Origin: Rhodococcoides fascians NBRC 12155 = LMG 3623
GTDB lineage: Bacteria; Actinomycetota; Actinomycetes; Mycobacteriales; Mycobacteriaceae
Assembly: GCF_001894785.1 (NCBI RefSeq)
Contig: NZ_BCWW01000001.1
Coordinates: 992,001-1,056,000 of the forward strand
Length of the DNA: 64,000 bases
Reading direction: 5' to 3'
Shown here: in pieces, positions 45,535 to 54,700 of the stretch
How positions within the stretch are numbered: the first letter of the stretch is position 1
Layout: each line of letters opens with the position of its first letter
Notes under the pieces: generated by a model
What the model saw: only the letters and a program-made list of their open reading frames with translations
The model's database searches: none
What the model was told of the DNA's origin: nothing
Position numbers and translations under genes: made by a program

Positions 45535-47348
45535 TCAGCGGCTGTGCCGCAGTAGTTCTGCCGCGAGCTGGTCGTTGTGTCGGAAGAACCCGGCGTTGGT
45601 CCTCGGCCGCGGAAAGGCGCTCGACCACGTGTGTCCGGCGACCCACGGACCCACCGCGTAGCGGTTCTCGGCCGCCTCTCCCGACGCGGTGATCAATCGA
45701 GAGCGCCCGTCGACTGCTACTTTCGCTGCGCTGTGCTCGGTGGCGCGGATGTCGGTGATGTCGCCGCGCGTATGCAGGGTGCGTAGCAATTCGTCTCCGG
45801 CGGCGGCGATCGATGCGACGGGTAAGCGCGCGTCGATCAGAGTGTCGGCGTGCACCACCACATCGTGTGCAGAGCTACGGGCGAGGAACGACCCGTTCTC
45901 CGGGGAGAAGGTGACATCGGGGCCGAGGAAGTGAACGATGTTCGCCCGGCTGAGGGCCAGGAGTTGTTCGAGTCGTTCCGGTGGCGGACCGCTCGCGATG
46001 AAACTGAAGAACGAGTGCAGCCACCCTTCCACATCGCCTGCGACCGACTGCGCCGGAATGCGCCCGCGTCGCAACAACTCTCCGATGGTCATGTACACCG
46101 AGAGCAGCGCCGAGAAGACGGCGGCATCCGAGCTGTAGTAGGGATCTGCTCGACGACGAAGGTCGGTCTCGATGTAGGTCTGCAGCTCGGTACGTACCTC
46201 GTCGAGTCCATCGAAACGCCGTCCGGCAAGGGGTTTGTCGAGCCGTGCCAGATCGATGCGGTCCTCGTCCTTCGGAACGAATTGCTCCACGAAGGCGGTG
46301 AGTTCCTGCGATCCCCAGGTGATCTCGCTCAATCCGATCTCGAACTCCGGCCAGGAGCCGACTGTTCGCTCGGGGTGGGCCGTGAACAACTCGTAGTAAT
46401 GAGCCCAGGCCAGTTCTTTGGATGCGAGCGGCCAGATTTCGTCGCGGAAGTGCAGGGGGCCGTGGCCGGGGAAGGCGTCGGCGGTGAAGAACTTCGGGAG
46501 GGGCGGGCGCGCCGCGGCGATGTCGTAGGAGATCTTCGCGTGGTACGGAACTCCGCGCCGCGAACCCGCATAGAGAATCGGTTCGCGGCCGGAGGCGGTG
46601 TACTCGAGCACGCCGTCCGCGTTGCGGGCGAACGATCCACCGCGAGTTTCCGCGAGCAACACCATCCAGTCGATGAATGCCAATCCGAGCCCGGCAATCA
46701 GCACCGGTTCTCCCGCAGGCACTCGGCTGGGATCGAGATCTGCGGTGTATCCGGGGCCGATGTACGTCAGCCCATGGGTTCGGGAGAACTCATCGAGCTG
46801 TGATTCACGGTGCGATGCAAGCGCATCCGGATGTCCCTGGGCCAAGAGCACGGCATCGGTGCGGATGGTCGATCCGTCGTCGAGTAGCAGTACCTGGTCG
46901 GCGGTCAGGTCCGTCACCCGTGCTCGATGAACGTGAACGTGCGTGTCGGTGTCGGCAACGGCGTGCTCGAACACCCAGCTGAGGTAGCGACTCTGTAGAG
47001 TCCGCGACGCGAAGGAATGCGGACCGAAATCGCGCAGTTCGTCGCGCAATTCGGGTCCTGGCGCAGGGTGTGGGCATGTTCCAGAACCCACTGCGCCAGC
47101 GTCGGACCGGGGCGGATCGGACCGTCGACGACGGTGGTGTCGTCGGTGAACATGGTGACGTCGGCGGCCACCGAATTCATCCACAGCAGCGGTGGTTGAC
47201 TGCTACGCCAGATGCGACCGGCCCCCGGAGGGAACGGATCGACGACGTGGATGTGCAGCTCCGCATCGGACCGGCGCGCCAGCAGTCGTTCGAGTACGCC
47301 GGTGCCGCGCGGACCCGCACCCACAATGGCGATAGTGAACGATTTCAC
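45535..47348 (-). pseudogene. FAD/NAD(P)-binding protein, single-base frameshift
   Basis: Two frames combine to one long flavoprotein of the NAD_binding_9 type. The first part starts at GTG 47348 (GGAGGG upstream): TIAIVGAGPRGTGVLERLLA, then WMNSVAADVTMFTDDTTVVD to HTLRQDPN. The rest continues in another frame from LRDELRDFGPHSFASRTLQS to the stop at 45535. The join lies near 47053, where the gene strand reads GACCCGAATTGCGC; one added G (GACCCGGAATTGCGC) would give DPELRDELR. Both halves are otherwise open. Recent inactivation or a sequencing error. The role of the family is not established. Confidence 0.78.
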
Positions 47349-47474
47349 CGGCGGCCCTCCATCTGACACTGTCCCACTACGAGAAGTATGCACACGCCGA
47401 AAGTCGTTGCTGCAGGGGCAAAAAATCACGGTGAGCGAATGTCTTGCGTCCTGGCGGTCGGCTACTCTTGCTTC

Positions 47475-47885
47475 ATGAACTCGTCCGCGGACCACTTGGT
47501 CGAGCAGTACCTCGATGCACTTCGACGGGCCGACGTCGATGCGGTCCTGACTCTGTTCGCACCCGGTGCGGTTGTGCACTCGCCGCTGTACGGACCGACG
47601 CCCGCATCCGACTTCTATCGCGCGCTTTTCGCGGACACCTCGGGTGCGACGCTGACCTCGAAGGGCGTCGCCGAAGGTCGTACGTCCGAAGGCGCTCGAC
47701 TCGTCACGTTCTGGTTTCATTTCGACTGGAGACTGCCCTCGGGTGTGGCGGCCCCGTTCGACGTGGTCGACGTCGCCGAACTCGACGAGGACGGACGCAT
47801 TTCTGCACTGTCCATCGTCTATGACACCGTGGATGTGCGGCCGGTCTTCGAGCGTGAAACCGGGTCCTCGTGGAGGTCGACGTAG
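47475..47885 (+). CDS. NTF2/SnoaL-like protein
   Basis: A 136-residue cone-shaped fold protein: ADHLVEQYLDALRRADVDAV, LTLFAPGAVVHSPLYGPTPA, and the terminal strand region FDVVDVAELDEDGRISALSI. These small proteins are isomerases, hydrolases or binding domains; no catalytic Asp/His pair is certain. The ATG at 47475 is used. Divergent from the frameshifted flavoprotein. Confidence 0.78.
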   Translation: MNSSADHLVEQYLDALRRADVDAVLTLFAPGAVVHSPLYGPTPASDFYRALFADTSGATLTSKGVAEGRTSEGARLVTFWFHFDWRLPSGVAAPFDVVDVAELDEDGRISALSIVYDTVDVRPVFERETGSSWRST

Positions 47886-48209
47886 GTCGCACGACCTGAT
47901 CGGTGACAGTAGAGAGGTGGTCCGGGCCCGCGAGAGCGGTGACCTCGTGCTGACACTGCGCGTCTACGTACCGGCATCTACGTCCTTCGAATCAGCGTGA
48001 TCGCAACGGGTGTGCTCTACAGCTGATGAACCTAGGGTCCACGTATGACCTGGCTGAAAGCACTGGCAGCGGCGTTGATCGATCGACTCGGAGCTCACCC
48101 TGCCTGCACCGCCGCGGCGCTGGACTTCGGAACTCGTGGTTGAGCCGTCCGGTGAAGATCGTCGGTACAGGAAGCAGTAACACGATGAGCGCGAAGGGCT
48201 GAACCGAGG
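47886..48209. other. Intergenic region before the second monooxygenase pair
   Basis: 324 bases without a supported gene. It holds a 32-residue ORF (48045-48143, MTWLKALAAALIDRLGAHPA then CTAAALDFGTRG) with only one Cys and no good ribosome-binding site, and a five-residue ORF just before the monooxygenase gene. No S-box core or Cys-rich leader is seen, unlike the related operon at 32 kb. Control of the genes that follow is therefore unclear. Confidence 0.4.
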
Positions 48210-49082
48210 ATGACCGAGACGTTGTACTTCGCCGTCGAACTCGACGGGTTCGACGAGACACCCGCGCTCCTGAAGCAGAACGTCGCCGACGCCGAACGCG
48301 CCGGCTTCACCCTCGTCACCTTCGGTGATTCGCTGGTCTCCTCACGCGAGCGCCTCGATGCAGGTACTCGTGCGGCATTCGTCGCCTCCACCACGTCCAC
48401 CCTCGGCCTGGCTCCCACGGTCCACACTCTGACGACCGAACCGTTCTTTCTCGCAACACAACTCGCGAGTGTGGACCACGCATCGCACGGCCGCGGGGCC
48501 TGGGTGGTCGGCACCGACAACAGCGCGGACACTCACGCGGCTGTCGGATCCGAGGTCCGCTCCGAGACCACCGCCGAAGTGCGTGACGTCATCGACGTGG
48601 CTCGGCGGCTGTGGGATTCGTGGGAAGACGACGCCGTCGTTCGAGACGCGGAGTCCGGCCGGTATCTCGATCCCGCTCGAGTGCATCACGTGCGCTTCGA
48701 GGGCGAATTCTTCGACGTCGTAGGGCCACTGATCACTCCTCGTCCGCCGCAGGGGCAGGTGGTCGTCATCGGCGACGCCGACCTGGGAGTCACCGATCTG
48801 CTCGATGTCGCACTCGTACGCGGGGACGGCATCGGCGAGCAGGCCGACACCGCTCGCCGCGACGGGGCCGCGCTGGTGTTCGCCGATATCGACCACCTGT
48901 CGAAGGCCGAGGCCCTCGCCGGTGTCGTCGACGGCGTCCGGCTGCACCTCGGTGGTGCGGCGTTGAAAGAGCTTGCCGTTCCGGCACATCTGATTCGTCG
49001 ACCGACGCCGGGACTGTCGCTGCGGGAGAACCTGGGGTTGCCGCGTCCGGTCAGCCGCTACGCCGCGGCTGCGCACGAGTAG
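48210..49082 (+). CDS. LLM-class flavin-dependent oxidoreductase (paralogue of the 37.6 kb gene)
   Basis: A 290-residue luciferase-like protein, about 70 residues shorter than its paralogue at 37642. Shared segments include TRAAFVASTTSTLGLAPTVH, ASVDHASHGRGAWVVGTDNS and [20 protein letters not shown]. It lacks part of the C-terminal region between the flavin domain and the closing PTPGLSLRENLGLPRPVSRY. ATG follows CGAGG. Followed after 12 bases by an NtaA-type partner, so this is a second copy of the two-gene module. Confidence 0.83.
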   Translation: MTETLYFAVELDGFDETPALLKQNVADAERAGFTLVTFGDSLVSSRERLDAGTRAAFVASTTSTLGLAPTVHTLTTEPFFLATQLASVDHASHGRGAWVVGTDNSADTHAAVGSEVRSETTAEVRDVIDVARRLWDSWEDDAVVRDAESGRYLDPARVHHVRFEGEFFDVVGPLITPRPPQGQVVVIGDADLGVTDLLDVALVRGDGIGEQADTARRDGAALVFADIDHLSKAEALAGVVDGVRLHLGGAALKELAVPAHLIRRPTPGLSLRENLGLPRPVSRYAAAAHE

Positions 49083-49094
49083 AGAAGAGCTGTC

Positions 49095-50441
49095 ATGGGC
49101 ATCATCGACCATCACCCGGACACCGGCGCACCGTTCGACCCGAACGCGCAGATTCATCTGGGCGTGTTCTATCCAGGGATCGGCGCGCAGACGGTCTGGG
49201 AGGATTCGCACGCCCCCGATCAAGTGGCCACCGACACGTTCGTCGAGGTCGCCGTCACACTCGAACGCGGTTTGTTCGACGCGTTCTTTCTCGGGGACGG
49301 TCAACGTATCCGAGAGAACCGTGGCGACATTCTCTCCACCGACATCGCCGGCAGGCCCGACGCCATCACGCAACTGGCGGCTCTGGCGTCGGTGACCGAG
49401 CGCATCGGACTTGTCGCGACCCAGAACACCACGTACAGCATCCCGGTGGAGTTGGCTCGTCGTTTGGCCAGCCTGGACGCGCTGTCGGACGGGCGCGCCG
49501 GATGGAACATCGTCACCACCGACAACGCCTGGACGGGTGAAAATTTCAGGCGCGGAGGGTGGTTGGAGCACGAACGCCGTTACGAGCGCGCCACCCAGGT
49601 GGTCGAACTGGCGAAGCAGTATTGGGCAGGTTCTCCTGTGGAGTTCCACACCGATCTGCTCGAAGCGGTTGCGGCACCCAACGTTCGGTCCAGTGTGCAA
49701 GGTGGGCCGGTGCTGTTCCAGGCCGGCGATTCGCCGGGAGGACGGGACCTCGCAGCCCGGCACGCCGACGTCGTCTTCTCGGCCAACAACGCCTACGACG
49801 CAGCGGTGGCCTATGCCAAAGATCTTCGTGCCCGGACGGTCGCCTACGGCCGACCCGCCGATGCAGTGAAGATCTTGCCCGGGGTGACCGTCGTACTCGG
49901 TGATACCGAAGCCGAGGCCGAAGAAAAGGTTCGGTGGCTTCGATCCAACGCGCACAACGGTGTTCGAGCCATCGCCTTTCTCGAGCACTACTGGGGCAAG
50001 GACCTCTCGGCGTACGACCCGGAGGGCCCACTACCCGACATCGATCCGGTGGACGCCGAGCTGGATCCTTCACGCGGCACGCTGTCCATCGACGCTCGGA
50101 CCGGCAAACTGACTCAGATCGCGCAATGGCGAGCCCTCTCGGAAGAGAAAGGGCTGTCCATCCGAGAGTTGGTGCTCGAAGTGTCGCCGGCGTCGCGCTT
50201 ACACTCGGGAACCCCTGCGGCAGTGGCAGACCACTGGGCAGCCCTCGTGCGTCACCGTGTGGTCGACGGCTTCAACATCAACCCGTACCACTTGCGCGAC
50301 GCCATCGGCGATCTGGTCGACAAATTGGTCCCGGCATTGCAGGAGCGAGGGGTGTTCCGTACCGAATACACCTCGACGACGTTGCGGGGACACCTGGGCC
50401 TCGACGGTGACGATGCTTCGGAGCGTGCACGGGCGTCGTAG
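49095..50441 (+). CDS. NtaA/DmoA/SnaA-family FMN-dependent monooxygenase (paralogue of the 38.7 kb gene)
   Basis: A 448-residue luciferase-fold monooxygenase. LGVFYPGIGAQTVWEDSHAP, RGLFDAFFLGDGQRIRENRG, SDGRAGWNIVTTDNAWTGEN and GGPVLLQAGDSPGGRDLAAR-like GGPVLFQAGDSPGGRDLAAR mark the family. It is related to but clearly diverged from the gene at 38718, suggesting a different substrate. No transporter is linked. Proposed to cleave an organosulfur compound with FMNH2 and O2. Confidence 0.88.
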   Translation: MGIIDHHPDTGAPFDPNAQIHLGVFYPGIGAQTVWEDSHAPDQVATDTFVEVAVTLERGLFDAFFLGDGQRIRENRGDILSTDIAGRPDAITQLAALASVTERIGLVATQNTTYSIPVELARRLASLDALSDGRAGWNIVTTDNAWTGENFRRGGWLEHERRYERATQVVELAKQYWAGSPVEFHTDLLEAVAAPNVRSSVQGGPVLFQAGDSPGGRDLAARHADVVFSANNAYDAAVAYAKDLRARTVAYGRPADAVKILPGVTVVLGDTEAEAEEKVRWLRSNAHNGVRAIAFLEHYWGKDLSAYDPEGPLPDIDPVDAELDPSRGTLSIDARTGKLTQIAQWRALSEEKGLSIRELVLEVSPASRLHSGTPAAVADHWAALVRHRVVDGFNINPYHLRDAIGDLVDKLVPALQERGVFRTEYTSTTLRGHLGLDGDDASERARAS

Positions 50442-50519
50442 CGGGCTGGGCACATCCCCATCTAACGATCAGGTCTCGGGTGAGGTCGTACGAGGTGTTC
50501 GACGCTCTACCATGGGCCT

Positions 50520-51044
50520 ATGACTGCTGACCCGACCACGCCTGCACCGTCGACCAGCTCGGCGAATTGGAAGCGGCGCGGCATCCTGCTCGGTGCCGGC
50601 GTCGTTCTTCTGTTGATCGCCTACTTCGTCCTGGCGGCGTTCCTGCCCCGGTGGTGGAGCCTGCGCGTCGAGAGCCTGGCTGATCGCACGTTCACCAAGG
50701 GAATTCTGTGGGGCCTGCTGTTCGGAATCGTGTGCACGTTCGCGCCACTGATGTTCTTCTGGAGTGCGTGGTCGGTCCGAAAGAGTAGGGCGGGAAAGCA
50801 GTTGGCGATCGGATCGGTGATTCTCGCAGTCGTCACCGCCATCCCGAACCTGCTGACTCTGACCATCGTTCTGGGTACCAGCAATGCCGCCCACGCCGGC
50901 GAACGCACCCTCGATACCAGCGCACCCGGCTTCCGCGGCGCGACGGCACTGGGCGCGATCATCGCGGTGGTTCTGGTCGCGTTGCTCGTGTTCGTGGTGG
51001 TACGTCGGAACCGTCGACGTCGAACAGCAGCACTGACGCGATAG
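50520..51044 (+). CDS. Hypothetical four-helix membrane protein
   Basis: A 174-residue protein with a short Pro/Thr/Ser-rich N-terminus, then helices at about 21-42 (GILLGAGVVLLLIAYFVLAA), 62-85 (GILWGLLFGIVCTFAPLMFF), 97-120 and 143-165, and a strongly basic C-terminus (RRNRRRRTAAL). WWSLRVESLADRTFTKGILW resembles permease-associated proteins of actinobacteria, but no family is certain. Convergent with the winged-helix gene. Confidence 0.65.
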   Translation: MTADPTTPAPSTSSANWKRRGILLGAGVVLLLIAYFVLAAFLPRWWSLRVESLADRTFTKGILWGLLFGIVCTFAPLMFFWSAWSVRKSRAGKQLAIGSVILAVVTAIPNLLTLTIVLGTSNAAHAGERTLDTSAPGFRGATALGAIIAVVLVALLVFVVVRRNRRRRTAALTR

Positions 51045-51058
51045 TCGTGTAACTGATC

Positions 51059-51538
51059 TCAGGCGCTGCGCAGCACCGACGGCTCGGTGATGACGCGAAT
51101 CCCGGGCTCGGGGTCGAATCGGTAGCCGGTGCCGCGGACCGTCGTGATCAGTCGGCCGTACTGCCCGAGTTTGGTTCGCACCCTGGAGAGATGGACGTCG
51201 ACACTGCGGCCGCCGTTCGAGTCACTCAGCTCGGATCTGTTCACCACGACACGAGGATGCTGGGCGAGATAGGCGAAGATCTCGAACTCGGTGTGGCTGA
51301 ACCGAACGCTCTTGCCGGCGAGAACCACATCGCGCGCGGGTAGGTCGATGACGAGGGGAGCGTTGAGTTCGTTCACCCGGACGTCGAAACGCGTCAGGAT
51401 CTTGGCATGTGGTGCATAGCTTTTGGCGGCGACGCGGAGAGCATCGGCGAGGGCGTGCAATTGCGGTCGGGTCAATCCCTGCAAGGATGACGTCCCGGAA
51501 TCGGAGATGCGAAGAACGACGGTCGCTTCGGTGCTCAT
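51059..51538 (-). CDS. OmpR-type winged-helix DNA-binding protein without receiver domain
   Basis: A 159-residue regulator. The C-terminal 95 residues are an OmpR/PhoB winged helix (FSHTEFEIFAYLAQHPRVVV, then SVDVHLSRVRTKLGQYGR and TTVRGTGYRFDPE). The N-terminal 60 residues (GLTRPQLHALADALRVAAKS) do not look like a response-regulator receiver and lack the phosphorylated Asp. It may act as a stand-alone regulator. ATG at 51538 with GGAG upstream. Divergent from the GNAT at 51716. Confidence 0.8.
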   Translation of the reverse strand: MSTEATVVLRISDSGTSSLQGLTRPQLHALADALRVAAKSYAPHAKILTRFDVRVNELNAPLVIDLPARDVVLAGKSVRFSHTEFEIFAYLAQHPRVVVNRSELSDSNGGRSVDVHLSRVRTKLGQYGRLITTVRGTGYRFDPEPGIRVITEPSVLRSA

Positions 51539-51715
51539 GGCTGTGGCTCCTGTGACAAGTGTCGACTGTGACAAGTGCTGTCGACGGTGGGGAGGTCGGA
51601 TGGTCAGCGTGGGCAGCGACAGTTCGTGTTCACGCTGTCACAGTGCACGACGACGACTGGCCGCACCAGCGATAAACTCACCGTGATTGCAGCGGTTGAC
51701 GGCGGCCCGTAACGC

Positions 51716-52231
51716 GTGGTCCGATCGAGCGTGACCGATGTAGCGCAGTCCCGAACAGACCTCGTCACCCGCGCCGTCGACTGGAACCACCCCGACGCCG
51801 AATCGCTCCGTGCCGCAATGGCATCGGAGGTGGGTCCCCGATACGCGGACCGAGCGGCCTTGATGGCGAAGACGCAGGCCAATGCCGTGAACGAAGGCGA
51901 CGTGCATCGCACGTTCGTCGTCTATCGGTGCGATGCGCAGAACGTCGAGCAGGCCGTCGGGCATGCCGCTCTGCGGTGGAACGGCCCCGACCTCGAACTG
52001 AAGAGAATGTTCGTTCATCCTGATCACCGTGGGTCGGGAGTCTCCACCGCGCTGCTGCAGGCGTCCGAGAATGCGGCCCGCGACCAGGGATTGCGGCGTT
52101 TGATTCTGCAGACCGGTGATCGTCAGCCCGACGCGGTGCGGCTGTACGAGAAGAGCGGCTACACCCGCATCCCGGTGTTTTCGCCGTACGAACTGCTGCC
52201 GTTCTCCAACACTTTCGAGAAGCGTTTGTGA
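51716..52231 (+). CDS. GNAT family N-acetyltransferase (paralogue of the 28.3 kb gene)
   Basis: A 171-residue acetyltransferase. The acetyl-CoA loop is HPDHRGSGVSTALLQASENA, then GLRRLILQTGDRQPDAVRLY and EKSGYTRIPVF. The LELKRMF strand and the C-terminal (N/H)xFEK ending also occur in the GNAT of the S-box operon, so both belong to one subgroup. Start is GTG 51716 or GTG 51731. Divergent from the winged-helix regulator and convergent with map. Confidence 0.8.
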   Translation: MVRSSVTDVAQSRTDLVTRAVDWNHPDAESLRAAMASEVGPRYADRAALMAKTQANAVNEGDVHRTFVVYRCDAQNVEQAVGHAALRWNGPDLELKRMFVHPDHRGSGVSTALLQASENAARDQGLRRLILQTGDRQPDAVRLYEKSGYTRIPVFSPYELLPFSNTFEKRL

Positions 52232-52249
52232 CTCCTTACCGACGCAGAA

Positions 52250-53020
52250 TCACGAACGTAGGGTCATGATTTCGGCCCCGCTGTCGGTGATGACGACGGT
52301 GTGCTCGCTGTGCGCGGTGCGGCAACCGGTGGTGCTACGCAACGTCCACCCGTCGGGGTCGGTGACCAGCTCATCGGTATCCGCCATCACCCAGGGCTCG
52401 AGTGCCAACATCAGGCCGGGGCGAAGGCCGTAGCCGCGACCGGGCCTGCCGGTATTGGATACGTGCGGATCCTGATGCATCGTCGATCCGATTCCGTGAC
52501 CACCGAACTGAACGTTGATGGGATAGCCGGCTTCACGAAGAACCGTCCCGATGGCGTGGGAGATATCGCCGATCTTGTTGCCCGGACGTGCCGCGGCGAT
52601 ACCCGCGGCCAACGCTCGTTCGGTGGCATCGATCATCGCCAGGCTCTCTGCCGGCTTGTTCTCGCCGACGACGAAACTGATGGCCGAGTCCGATGCCACG
52701 CCGCCGAGGATCACGGCAAGATCGAGGGTCAGCAGATCGCCGTCGGCCAGGTTGTAGTCGTGCGGCAAACCGTGCAGCACAGCGTCGTTGACCGACGTGC
52801 AGATGTAGTGGCCGAAGGGTCCGCGCCCGAAGGACGGCGCGTAATCGACGTAGCACGACGTCGCCCCCGCCCCGAGGATGATGTCCTTGGACCATTCGTC
52901 GATCTCGAGCAGATTGGTGCCGACGGTCGCGCGTTCGCGGACGGTCTCGAGAATTTCGGCGACGAGTGCACCGGTTTCACGGGCAAGGGGAAGCTTGCTC
53001 GGGGGCAGGATTTCGATCAC
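52250..53020 (-). CDS. map: Type I methionine aminopeptidase
   Basis: A 256-residue enzyme that removes the initiator Met from new proteins. The metal ligands fit two Asp (LLTLDLAVILGGVASDSAIS), His (QFGGHGIGSTMHQDP), Glu (MLALEPWVM) and Glu (TAHSEHTVVI). The substrate His is in GPFGHYICTSVNDAVLHGLP. Actinobacteria usually carry two copies (mapA, mapB); this one lacks the SH3-binding extension. ATG at 53020. A TATACCGGTATA palindrome lies 30 bases upstream. Confidence 0.93.
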   Translation of the reverse strand: MIEILPPSKLPLARETGALVAEILETVRERATVGTNLLEIDEWSKDIILGAGATSCYVDYAPSFGRGPFGHYICTSVNDAVLHGLPHDYNLADGDLLTLDLAVILGGVASDSAISFVVGENKPAESLAMIDATERALAAGIAAARPGNKIGDISHAIGTVLREAGYPINVQFGGHGIGSTMHQDPHVSNTGRPGRGYGLRPGLMLALEPWVMADTDELVTDPDGWTLRSTTGCRTAHSEHTVVITDSGAEIMTLRS

Positions 53021-53049
53021 GGAATGCCTTTCGGTTCGATGCGAATAAC

Positions 53050-53061
53050 TATACCGGTATA
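53050..53061. promoter_or_regulatory. Palindrome in the map/GNAT divergent promoter
   Basis: TATACCGGTATA is a perfect 12-base palindrome in the 103-base gap between the divergent start codons of map and a GNAT gene. It is close enough to both starts to be an operator, or it may simply form part of a -10 element. No regulator gene is adjacent. Confidence 0.4.
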
Positions 53062-53123
53062 AGTATTGGTGACGGAGTGGGTCGTGAGCAACTGACCGAG
53101 CCCGACATGGGACGCTGACCGAC

Positions 53124-53819
53124 GTGTCTGTTCACCCTCTCGACGATCCCATTCGTACCTCCCTCGGGGGTCCGCTGTCGCGGTTTGCGATCACGCGCGG
53201 CCGAGTGATTCGCGCTGATCCCCAGGTCTCGCCTTTTCTGGCGCATCCCGACGTTCTGCAGCCACGGGACTGGGACGACATCGCAGTGCTGTTCGGGCCG
53301 CGAAGCATCGTGGGATTGCGGGGGCCGGTGCTGGATGTGCCCGAGGGGTGGTCCGTGGTCGACAGCTTCGGAATCGTTCAACTCGTGGGCACCGAACTCG
53401 AGACTCGGCCGTTGGCCGAGGCGGTAGAACTGACAGCCGACGACGTGCCCGAGATGCTCGATCTCGTGCGACGCACCGAGCCGGGCCCGTTCCTTCCTCG
53501 CACCCGCGAACTCGGCACGTATCTCGGTATCCGACGGGGCGGCGCACTGATCGCGATGGCAGGGGAGCGCATGCGTCCGCCGGGGTGGACCGAGATCAGC
53601 GCAGTGTGTACCGACCCGGCTCATCGCGGACAGGGCTTGGCCACCGAGCTGGTCCGCGCGGTCGGTCACGGCATCAGGGCCCGAGGCGACGAGCCGTTCC
53701 TGCATGCCGCCGCGACGAACATCCGCGCTATCGAGCTGTACCTCTCCATCGGATTCGCGCTGCGCCAGACGTCGCAGCTGACGCTGGTGAGAACACCGGA
53801 ACGAGCGGCCGACGTCTGA
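53124..53819 (+). CDS. GNAT family N-acetyltransferase (FR47-like)
   Basis: A 231-residue acetyltransferase of the FR47-like type: an N-terminal domain with LFGPRSIVGLRGPVLDVPEG, then the C-terminal GNAT fold with ISAVCTDPAHRGQGLATELV, the acetyl-CoA loop, and NIRAIELYLSIGFALRQTSQ. The N-terminal domain often binds the substrate; the substrate is unknown. GTG start. It ends two bases before the convergent HNH pseudogene. Confidence 0.85.
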   Translation: MSVHPLDDPIRTSLGGPLSRFAITRGRVIRADPQVSPFLAHPDVLQPRDWDDIAVLFGPRSIVGLRGPVLDVPEGWSVVDSFGIVQLVGTELETRPLAEAVELTADDVPEMLDLVRRTEPGPFLPRTRELGTYLGIRRGGALIAMAGERMRPPGWTEISAVCTDPAHRGQGLATELVRAVGHGIRARGDEPFLHAAATNIRAIELYLSIGFALRQTSQLTLVRTPERAADV

Positions 53820-53821
53820 GG

Positions 53822-54576
53822 TCAGAAGGGCGGCTCCTCGTCTTCTTCGTTGGTCGATTCTGGTTCGGGGGTCGGGTTGTCTGGTGGGTCGGGGTAGGCG
53901 ATGACGCCGGATCGTCTGGGTTGGGTGGGGATGTGTGGCCGGAGGTCGTTGCCGATGATGGGTACGGCTGTTCCGTTGGCGGGCAGGGTGATTCGGGAGG
54001 TCTTCGAGGTGGAGGTCCACAGGATGGCACCGCCTGGGAGCATGACGGCGGTCCAGTAGCCTGCGGTTTTGACGCTGTGGTGGTATTCGCAGAGGCATTG
54101 GAGGTTGTTGACTGTCGTCCAGCCGCCGCCGAGGGGATTGGCGTGATCGAAGGCGATGATGTGGTCGAGTTGGCAGCGTTCGGCGGGTCGGTGGCAGCCG
54201 GGAAAGCGGCAGTGGCGGTCGCGTAGTCGTACGGCGGCGGTGGTGAGGGCGTCGGGTCTGTAGATCAGGGCTCGGTCGGTCAGGGGGTTACGCGGGGGAG
54301 GTCGATGTCGCCGGCCTCGAATGCGGTTTTCAGCAAAGGAAGCCGGGTGTGCAGTGCCACGCCGACGGACACGTACGCCTCCGCGACGGTGGCGGAGCAG
54401 CTCAACGCGAGTGCCATCTCGGTGCGTCCGTACCGGCTGTACTGCCGATGATTCGCATCCTGCGCGATGCAGGTGAGGTGGAAGTCGTAGCAGGCAGCGA
54501 TCTTTCGGGCCGCATGCCGATTCTCTTCCCGCGCGGCAGTGATCAACGCATCCAACGACACCACTGGTGCAGCCAT
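53822..54576 (-). pseudogene. DUF222/HNH (13E12) gene with internal deletion and frame change
   Basis: The N-terminal DUF222 part (MAAPVVSLDALITAAREENR to FEAGDIDLPRVTP) starts at 54576 and stops at 54280. The HNH part (DRALIYRPDALTTAAVRLRD, HCRFPGCHRPAERCQLDHII, CLCEYHH) continues in another frame to 53822. The roughly 150-200 residues of DUF222 that normally lie between are missing, and the junction near 54285 shifts frame, so this is a deletion remnant rather than a sequencing slip. An SOS box still lies upstream. Confidence 0.85.
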
Positions 54577-54602
54577 TTTTCACCCCCCGGTGACCCCCAG
54601 TT

Positions 54603-54618
54603 CAGAACATGCGTTCGA
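54603..54618 (-). promoter_or_regulatory. LexA (SOS) box upstream of the HNH remnant
   Basis: CAGAAC-ATGC-GTTCGA matches TCGAAC-N4-GTTCGA at ten of twelve positions, with one perfect half site. It is 27 bases upstream of the remnant start codon, similar to the arrangement of the intact copy at 31283. It could also affect the divergent gene at 54701. Confidence 0.65.
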
Positions 54619-54700
54619 ACTGAAGGAAGAGTATGTCGACCCACCGACAGGTTTCGAGATCACGGTTGCGAGAGCGTGCAGAGCAGGCCTACCGTTAACT

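Noticed and set aside
48045-48143. 32-residue ORF before the second monooxygenase pair, considered as a Cys leader
   Set aside because: Only one Cys, no RRxxVDxCR motif, no good ribosome-binding site, and 67 bases from the next gene.
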